The notes below the pieces were generated by a model. It made no database searches and was not told the origin of the DNA. It saw only the letters and a list, made by a program, of their open reading frames with translations. Source: Bacteroidales bacterium (GTDB taxonomy: Bacteria; Bacteroidota; Bacteroidia; Bacteroidales; UBA932). Taken from it: a stretch of 22,002 nt of DNA. The translations under genes and the position numbers were made by a program. Of the stretch, positions 17,096-22,002 are shown one piece after another. The stretch spans positions 1-22,002 of the forward strand of contig JAGBSL010000030.1 of assembly GCA_017631875.1 (NCBI GenBank). The letters run 5' to 3'. The stretch's first letter is position 1, and every line of letters begins with the position of its first letter.

Positions 17096-19228
17096 TTAGT
17101 CAACAAATGTCATCTCGTCAAGCAGATGGTCGGCGTCAGCGACCTTGTCGATGATGAAGAGGACGTAGCGGACGTCAAGGGAGATGTTGCGGCAGATCTC
17201 CGGATCGAAGACGATGTCGCTCATGGTGCCTTCCCACACGCGGTCGAAGTTGAGGCCGATGAGGTCTCCGTCGGCGTTGATCACAGGGCTGCCGGAGTTG
17301 CCGCCGGTTGTGTGGTTCGTAGCTATGAAGCATACCGGAACCTCTCCTGTAGCGTCAGCCCAGCGGCCGTAGTCCTTGGAAGCGTAGATGTCGCGCAGGC
17401 GCTGTGGGATGTTGTAGTCGAAGATCTCCGGATTGTCCTTCTCCATGATTCCCTTGATGGTCGATGACGGCTTGTAGTATGTTCCGTCGGCAGGGGAGTA
17501 GCCCTTGATGTGGCCGTATGCGACGCGGAGGGTAAGGTTGGCGTCAGGGTAGAATGCCTTCGGAACCCTCTGGGTGCGGCAGTATACCATCTGTCCGCGC
17601 ATGTAGTCGCGGTATGCCAGCTGGAGTTCCTGGTTCAGGCGTGATGTCACAGGGCGGATCTCATTGGCGAACCAGACGTTGAATTCATTCAGGAACTGTG
17701 TCGCAGGGTCTGCGATCACTCTGTCCTTATCCTCGGCTGTAAGGCCGAGAGCCTTCTCCGGCGAGCAGAAGATGGAGTTTGTGAACATGTCCTCCGCCCA
17801 GGCCTCGATCGAACCGTAAGCCGCGAGCTGCTCCTTATAATATTCAGGCTTGAACTCTGCCGGAACGTTCTTCTCGTATTCGTTCATGACTGCGATGAAG
17901 CATTCCTTGTCGATCGGCAGATACCAGTCCTTGTAGAACGCCTCCATGATTTCGCGAGCCTTCTGCTGGTCGAAGTTCACCACGCCTTCTTCATGACCTT
18001 CTATGTAGAGGGATGCAATGTCGAGGGCCAGATCGGCCATCTCGATGGTACGCACTGTCTCCGAATAGTAGTCGGTTGCGAACTGATATGGCTCCAGGTC
18101 ACGGTAGATGCCTTCGATCTTTGCAAGCACGCCGTCGAATTCTCCGCCGGCAGCCCACCTGTCGAATGCTGCCTCGAATTCCTTCTTCGTCTGCACTGTC
18201 TTCATCTTCCTGATACCCTTCACTTCGCCCTGCCACTTCTTCCAGGCGTTAGCGACGCCGGCATGCTTCGAAGAGTACTGGATGCGTACCTTCTGGCTCT
18301 GTGACTGGTATTTGCTCATGATGTCGAGGCGGAGTGTGCGGAGGTGGATCTTATGAGGATCACCGATCTCCTCGATGTATCTTACGCCTTCTGAGTGGAT
18401 ATACTCCTGGGTGCGTCCAGGGAAGCCGTAGATGAATGTGAAATCGCCTTCCTGCACGCCTGCAGTGGAGATTCTGAAGTATTTCTTAGGCTTGTATGGG
18501 ACATTGTCCTTCGAGTATGGTGCAGGGTTGTTGTCCTTGTCCGCATAGATACGGAACATTGAGAAGTCGCCTGTATGGCGTGGCCACATCCAGTTGTCGG
18601 TGTCTCCGCCGAACTTTCCGATCGATGACGGCGGAGCGCCCACCAGACGCACGTCGTCATACTGCCTATACAGGAAGAGGAAGTACTGGTTTCCATAGTA
18701 AAGCGCCTCTACGGTTGCCCTGAGGCCGTTTCCTTCCTTGGTGGCCTCGGCGATGAGGGCCTTGGAGTTCTTCTTTACTATAGCGACTCTCTCGTCCTCG
18801 GTCATGTCTGGCGTGTATCCGTTGAGGATAAGGTCAGTAACGTCTTCCATTCTCTCAAGGAAGCTTACGCTGAGACCCTTGTTAGGGAGTTCCTCATCGC
18901 GGCTCATCGCCCAGAATCCGTCCTTGAGGTAGTCGTGCTCCACGCTGCTGTGCTGCTGGATCTGCGGGTAGCCGCAGTGGTGGTTGGTCAGCAGAAGGCC
19001 TTCTGGCGAGATCAGCTCGCCTGTGCAGCCGCGTCCGAACAGCACGACAGCGTCCTTGAGTGATGCCTCGTTGATGCTGTAGATGTCCTCAGCGTCAAGC
19101 CTGAATCCTTTCTCCTGCATGTCGGCGATACGCTGCGCGATAAGCGACGGCAGCCACATGCCTTCGTCAGCCTTGGCTGTCAGAGCTGCCACAAGGGACA
19201 GCATGATGATAGTCAATGTCTTTTTCAT
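17096..19228 (-). CDS. dpp11: S46 family dipeptidyl-peptidase, DPP11 type (Asp/Glu-specific)
   Basis: 710 aa, the usual S46 length (about 700-720). Residues 1-20 form a signal peptide ending A-K-A before D-E-G-M-W, the typical mature start. The chymotrypsin-like triad is H84 in N-H-H-C-G-Y, D221 in H-T-G-D-F-S and S645 in G-N-S-G-S-P. R663 lies 18 residues after the catalytic Ser, in N-F-D-R-V-W-E. In Porphyromonas DPP11 an Arg at this exact spacing (S655/R673) gives Asp/Glu preference at P1, while DPP7 has Gly. The enzyme removes dipeptides from oligopeptides in the periplasm, supporting growth on peptides. Its ATG overlaps the stop of the upstream glycosylase gene by 4 bases (ATGA), and transcription ends at the hairpin at 17021-17056. 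Confidence 0.94.
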   Translation of the reverse strand: MKKTLTIIMLSLVAALTAKADEGMWLPSLIAQRIADMQEKGFRLDAEDIYSINEASLKDAVVLFGRGCTGELISPEGLLLTNHHCGYPQIQQHSSVEHDYLKDGFWAMSRDEELPNKGLSVSFLERMEDVTDLILNGYTPDMTEDERVAIVKKNSKALIAEATKEGNGLRATVEALYYGNQYFLFLYRQYDDVRLVGAPPSSIGKFGGDTDNWMWPRHTGDFSMFRIYADKDNNPAPYSKDNVPYKPKKYFRISTAGVQEGDFTFIYGFPGRTQEYIHSEGVRYIEEIGDPHKIHLRTLRLDIMSKYQSQSQKVRIQYSSKHAGVANAWKKWQGEVKGIRKMKTVQTKKEFEAAFDRWAAGGEFDGVLAKIEGIYRDLEPYQFATDYYSETVRTIEMADLALDIASLYIEGHEEGVVNFDQQKAREIMEAFYKDWYLPIDKECFIAVMNEYEKNVPAEFKPEYYKEQLAAYGSIEAWAEDMFTNSIFCSPEKALGLTAEDKDRVIADPATQFLNEFNVWFANEIRPVTSRLNQELQLAYRDYMRGQMVYCRTQRVPKAFYPDANLTLRVAYGHIKGYSPADGTYYKPSSTIKGIMEKDNPEIFDYNIPQRLRDIYASKDYGRWADATGEVPVCFIATNHTTGGNSGSPVINADGDLIGLNFDRVWEGTMSDIVFDPEICRNISLDVRYVLFIIDKVADADHLLDEMTFVD

Positions 19229-19812
19229 AATATGTTCTCTGTTTCGTACAATTTTCTGTAATGTTCCGCCTTCTTTTCAAGGGAGAGGGGATAGGCCCGG
19301 GATGAGGATGGCATGCGCCAGAATCTCATGCTGCGGCCGGCGATGTTGAGTGTCGTGTATGATCCCACCTTCGGCTCCTCGCAGCCGTATTTCTCTATGA
19401 TCACATCTGTGGCTTTCTGGCCCGTGGTCACGATTGCGTGACAGTCCGGAATCTTTTGGAGAAGGACTTCAATGTCTGTAGCTGTGATGATTTCAAGGAA
19501 CTTGTCTGAGGCATTGTCCTTGAGTCTGCGGACTTCTGATGCGGTGTCGAACATGGCTACGCCTTTGTCGGCAGCGAAGGCTGCGCACTTGTCTCTGTCA
19601 AATCTCTTGCAGTCTGGGACCACGAAATGGTTTCTGTCATCAAAGAATATGTGCCCGAATATCCTCCACATGTCGTTTATCCAGTTGGGGTAGAAGAATT
19701 CCATGGACCAGCGCTCATGTTTTGGTGGAAAACTTCCGAGCATGAGTATGCGAGCACCTTCCGGGAGGAAAGGCTCGAGAGGATGTTTTTCTGTCGGGAT
19801 TACATTTGACAT
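19225..19812 (-). CDS. Uracil-DNA glycosylase superfamily protein (family 6/HDG-like)
   Basis: 195 aa. Motif 1 is L-G-S-F-P-P (about 25-30) followed by F-F-Y-P-N-x-I-N-D-M-W (39-49), and motif 2 is M-P-S-S-S-R-A-Y-P (about 167-175). This is the arrangement of the UDG/Mug superfamily, and the G-S-F/M-P and P-S-S/T-S forms are most like hypoxanthine-DNA glycosylases (family 6). The protein probably excises a deaminated base in the cytosol, starting base excision repair. It overlaps the DPP11 gene by 4 bases; this pairing looks like transcriptional convenience rather than shared function. A -7 box lies just 6 bases upstream of the ATG. Substrate (U, hypoxanthine or another base) cannot be settled from sequence. 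Confidence 0.82.
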   Translation of the reverse strand: MSNVIPTEKHPLEPFLPEGARILMLGSFPPKHERWSMEFFYPNWINDMWRIFGHIFFDDRNHFVVPDCKRFDRDKCAAFAADKGVAMFDTASEVRRLKDNASDKFLEIITATDIEVLLQKIPDCHAIVTTGQKATDVIIEKYGCEEPKVGSYTTLNIAGRSMRFWRMPSSSRAYPLSLEKKAEHYRKLYETENIL

Positions 19813-19818
19813 AGATTA

Positions 19819-19826
19819 CAAATATA
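19819..19826 (-). promoter_or_regulatory. -7 element (TATATTTG) of the glycosylase-DPP11 operon
   Basis: Full match to TAnnTTTG on the minus strand, ending 6 bases before the glycosylase ATG, so the leader should be only a few bases. No clear TTG -33 element is seen at 19-21 bases spacing. Confidence 0.5.
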
Positions 19827-19876
19827 GCGAAAGTTCCTGAATATACGGCTAAAAAGCGCCCGCCCCTCGAATCACC

Positions 19877-19914
19877 AACCCCCTCTTTGCGAATCACTTC
19901 GAAAAGAGGGGGTT
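19877..19914 (-). terminator. Strong hairpin after the PspC-PadR-PspC operon
   Basis: A 12-bp perfect stem (AACCCCCTCTTT / AAAGAGGGGGTT, 19877-19888 and 19903-19914) with an inner CGAA-TCAC-TTCG stem-loop after one mismatch. It lies 81 bases past the stop of the larger PspC gene. No immediate T-run follows the stem on the minus strand, so it may end transcription, protect the 3' end, or be an extragenic repeat. The octamer CGAATCAC occurs twice here (19868-19875 and 19890-19897). Confidence 0.65.
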
Positions 19915-19995
19915 AATATATTAATGTCTAACAACTAAAGGTTATATCTGTTAGACGCATATTGTGTGCCAAATGCTACAGTTTTCGAAAAATAT

Positions 19996-21027
19996 TTACA
20001 AATTTATCGTCGGAAGGAATTCTGCGGTTATCTTTACCGTCCATGCGGCTAGTGCCATGAGGCAGAATATCCATGATATGAACAGGATGAGTCCAGGTCT
20101 CCACTTAGGTGCCTTCAGATTGAATGTCAGCATGATGCCGTTGTAGACGAACCATATGCTCATGACCACTGCTGTGGTTATCAGAAGAATCCACATCGTA
20201 GGATCGGTTGTCAGCATATATGCGAAATTATCCATAGAATATGTCGGTGTGCCCCATTCCATGATATGTTCCTGATAAAGGTTGGTCAGGAGTTCCGGCA
20301 CAGCTGGAAGTACGATGCTCCCGAGCATCATTCCGAATCCGGTCAGCAGAAGCAGCAATCCCAGGAAAACGCCTCCGACTCGCTTGAATGTCTGTCCCGC
20401 AGGGGATGCTGCCGCATCGTTGAGTTCGGTCTTGAGGTCGAAGTCCTTCCATCCTTCCAGTTTCATAGGCTTGCCTTTCATCTCGCATTTCTGCTCCACG
20501 GTCCTGGCTGCCGGCATGGCGATCCAGAGAGCAATGTAAGCGAGGATGGTAAACATGAACCATGGACCGTCGCCGTCCTCTACCGTGCTGATGAAGGTGA
20601 TGAAGAAGATGATCAGGAATATTATTCTGATGAACACCTTGTCGATGCCGAAATATGATCCCAGTCCTGAACAGACTCCACCGAAGACCCTTTCGTCGAT
20701 GTTGCGGTAGATCTTCTTCTTTACCTGTTGTGGCTTCTGCTCTTTTTCAGGGGTTGTTTCCGGTTCTTCCTGCGCCATGGCTTGCGGGTCTCCGATCTGC
20801 TCTTTGATGGCTTTGATCATGCCGATGTTCACGACCATGCCGTTACGACATTTCTCACTTAGCAGTTCTGCAATCCTCTCTTCTATGTCCGAGGTTATCT
20901 CCTCTGCGTTTTCATCCGCAGTGAATACTGTCCTGATGTCGCTGAGGTATTTCTCCAGTTCGGAGTATGCATCAACTTCAATCGTGAATGAATAGCCTGC
21001 AAGGCTTATGTTCTCTGTCTTTTTCAT
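19996..21027 (-). CDS. PspC domain membrane protein (larger paralogue)
   Basis: 343 aa from the ATG at 21027, which overlaps the padR stop by 4 bases (ATGA). The reading frame is open 48 residues further upstream, but that part is padR read in another frame. Residues 1-80 form a cytosolic helical domain shared with the smaller PspC protein (M-K-K-T-x-N, F-x-I-x-x-D-A-Y). A Glu/Lys/Gln linker follows (85-105), then the PspC domain (106-175: G-G-V-C-S-G-L-G-S-Y-F-G-I-D, V-F-I-R-I-I-F-L-I) with two membrane segments. Three more hydrophobic segments lie at about 218-240, 277-302 and 311-333. PspC proteins sense envelope stress and transmit it to a partner. Here the partner may be PadR or the paralogue; the exact role is unknown. 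Confidence 0.85.
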   Translation of the reverse strand: MKKTENISLAGYSFTIEVDAYSELEKYLSDIRTVFTADENAEEITSDIEERIAELLSEKCRNGMVVNIGMIKAIKEQIGDPQAMAQEEPETTPEKEQKPQQVKKKIYRNIDERVFGGVCSGLGSYFGIDKVFIRIIFLIIFFITFISTVEDGDGPWFMFTILAYIALWIAMPAARTVEQKCEMKGKPMKLEGWKDFDLKTELNDAAASPAGQTFKRVGGVFLGLLLLLTGFGMMLGSIVLPAVPELLTNLYQEHIMEWGTPTYSMDNFAYMLTTDPTMWILLITTAVVMSIWFVYNGIMLTFNLKAPKWRPGLILFISWIFCLMALAAWTVKITAEFLPTINL

Positions 21028-21377
21028 ATGCTGAGGCAAGTTTCTTTTCTGATGCTTTCGATAGCGGACGAAAGTTCTGTCCATGCTGCGTCCAGTCCGG
21101 CAAGCTGCTGCCGTCCGAGCTCTGTTATCATGTAGTACTTCCTTGGCGGACCTTGCGGTGACTCTTCCCATCTGTAGTTGAGTAGTCCCATGTTCTTCAG
21201 ACGTGTGAGCAGGGGATAGGTCGTGCCTTCCACCACTATGATGTTGACATCCTTCAGCTTCTGGATTATCGACGATGCGTACTCGTCGCCGGAAGCGAGG
21301 ATCAGCAGAATGCTGTATTCCAGCACTCCTCGACGCATCTGCGTCCTGTTGTTCTCAATGATTCCGGTGTTTTCCAT
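21024..21377 (-). CDS. PadR family transcriptional regulator
   Basis: 117 aa, typical of short PadR proteins. The winged-helix core runs from about 14 to 95: R-G-V-L-E-Y-S-I-L-L-I-L, then Y-A-S-S-I-I-Q-K-L, V-V-E-G-T-T-Y-P-L-L-T-R-L (recognition helix), and the wing G-P-P-R-K-Y-Y-M-I-T-E-L-G. A short C-terminal dimerisation helix follows. It lies between two PspC paralogues, 3 bases after one and overlapping the next by 4 bases. It probably represses this operon through the inverted repeat at 21979-21997; that link is inferred. Confidence 0.93.
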   Translation of the reverse strand: MENTGIIENNRTQMRRGVLEYSILLILASGDEYASSIIQKLKDVNIIVVEGTTYPLLTRLKNMGLLNYRWEESPQGPPRKYYMITELGRQQLAGLDAAWTELSSAIESIRKETCLSI

Positions 21378-21380
21378 GAT

Positions 21381-21935
21381 CTAGATGCTGTTGGTGAACC
21401 TGCGGATGTTCTCTGCTGTCGGAGGTATGCCTCTCATCTCGCATTTCTCCACTGCAGTCCTTGCTTCAGGAGCTACAATCCAGAAGATTACATATGCCCA
21501 GAATCCTCCTCCTACGAAAAGCAGAGCTATAAGGAAAATGATTCTGATGAATACCACATCAATGCCGAGGAAAAGGGATAGTCCGGAGCATACTCCTCCG
21601 ATCTTCTTGTCGTCCGGGTCTCGGAACAGTTTCTTTACTGCACTCATATTCTCATTGTTTAGATTATTGTCATTTTCTGCCTTGTAGCCTTCAGGATAAC
21701 CTACCTGTCCGATGATTTCTTCCACCATCTTCAAGTTCACAACCTCGCGTCCGCCGAGCTTCTGCTTCAGCAAGTCTGCAATCCTGGTCTCCAGTTCATC
21801 CATCACATCGTCGCTTGCGGACGAACTGTCAAGTGCTCCTTTAAAGTTCTCAAGATATTCACTCATAACGTTATATGCATCCTCATCGATGATGAAGCTG
21901 CATCCTCCGATCGCTACGTTAACTGTCTTTTTCAT
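21381..21935 (-). CDS. PspC domain protein (smaller paralogue)
   Basis: 184 aa from the ATG at 21935. An ATG 14 codons upstream is in frame but lies in the promoter, and the M-K-K-T start matches the paralogue at 19996-21027. Residues 1-80 are the shared cytosolic helical domain (S-F-I-I-D-E-D-A-Y; E-L-E-T-R-I-A-D-L-L). The PspC domain (about 100-165) contains K-I-G-G-V-C-S-G-L-S and two membrane segments (about 128-142 and 145-157), ending in a short cytosolic tail with C-E-M-R-G, also found in the paralogue (C-E-M-K-G). It is first in the operon and 3 bases before padR. Confidence 0.9.
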   Translation of the reverse strand: MKKTVNVAIGGCSFIIDEDAYNVMSEYLENFKGALDSSSASDDVMDELETRIADLLKQKLGGREVVNLKMVEEIIGQVGYPEGYKAENDNNLNNENMSAVKKLFRDPDDKKIGGVCSGLSLFLGIDVVFIRIIFLIALLFVGGGFWAYVIFWIVAPEARTAVEKCEMRGIPPTAENIRRFTNSI

Positions 21936-21956
21936 AATCAAACTACTTTTGTTTTG

Positions 21957-21988
21957 CAAAGATATGTAAATTTTCAAATACTATGCAA
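21957..21988 (-). promoter_or_regulatory. Promoter of the PspC-PadR-PspC operon (TTG-N21-TATCTTTG)
   Basis: On the minus strand TTG (21988-21986) is followed after 21 bases by TATCTTTG (21964-21957), matching the Bacteroidota consensus. The expected start is about 18 bases before the ATG at 21935. Confidence 0.7.
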
Positions 21989-21997
21989 TACATAGTA
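21979..21997. promoter_or_regulatory. Candidate PadR operator: TACTATG-N5-CATAGTA
   Basis: A perfect 7-bp inverted repeat with a 5-base spacer, centred on the -33 element of the operon that encodes PadR. Dimeric winged-helix PadR repressors bind such AT-rich dyads and often control their own genes. Binding is inferred. Confidence 0.65.
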
Positions 21998-22002
21998 CTA
22001 AA

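Noticed and set aside
21028..21171. Upstream extension of the larger PspC protein by 48 residues
   Set aside because: The extension overlaps padR coding sequence, is Arg-rich and unlike the paralogue; the ATG at 21027 with ATGA overlap is the natural start.

Overview
The window looks like chromosomal DNA of a Bacteroidales-type bacterium (phylum Bacteroidota). The clues are an S46 dipeptidyl peptidase, a PadR/PspC cluster, a haem-binding-domain cytochrome c peroxidase, a NdpA-like nucleoid protein, weak or absent Shine-Dalgarno sequences, and several promoters matching the Bacteroidota -7 consensus TAnnTTTG. Genus cannot be told from sequence alone. Coding density is very high and no gene-free stretch exceeds 300 bases. 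There are no rRNA or tRNA genes, CRISPR arrays, transposases or other clear mobile elements.

Layout. (1) 1-2836, plus strand: the 3' part of a multihaem cytochrome c peroxidase overlaps an exported ADP-ribosylglycohydrolase. (2) 2838-9081, minus strand: one tightly packed gene train. In transcription order it is a YhhQ-type queuosine-precursor transporter, clpS, clpA, aat, a DAACS-type symporter and a secreted feruloyl-esterase-like hydrolase. clpS-clpA-aat is a nearly complete N-degron pathway in one operon: Aat tags N-termini with Leu/Phe, ClpS recognises them, and ClpA unfolds the protein for ClpP, which is not in the window. (3) 9151-10930: a nucleoid-associated protein, then divergently a small protein of unknown function with a C-terminal HTH/Myb-like segment and an apparently leaderless promoter.

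(4) 10911-16978: the most unusual block. A NYN/DUF88 putative nuclease lies directly downstream of a giant (~1370 aa) protein with three CbxX/CfqX-type AAA+ domains. Divergent from these, across a short shared promoter region, is a cytosolic M48 metallopeptidase with a C-terminal TerB-like domain. The third AAA+ domain has lost the Walker B glutamate, the sensor-1 region and the arginine finger. I propose that this ATPase + protease-TerB + nuclease set is one stress or defence module; the grouping is inference.

(5) 17021-19812: a perfect 16-bp bidirectional terminator, then (minus strand) a UDG-superfamily DNA glycosylase overlapping a DPP11-type S46 peptidase. The peptidase has the arginine that specifies Asp/Glu. 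(6) 19877-22002: a minus-strand envelope-stress type operon, PspC paralogue - PadR regulator - larger PspC paralogue. A perfect inverted repeat over its -33 element is a good candidate PadR operator, and a strong hairpin lies at its end.
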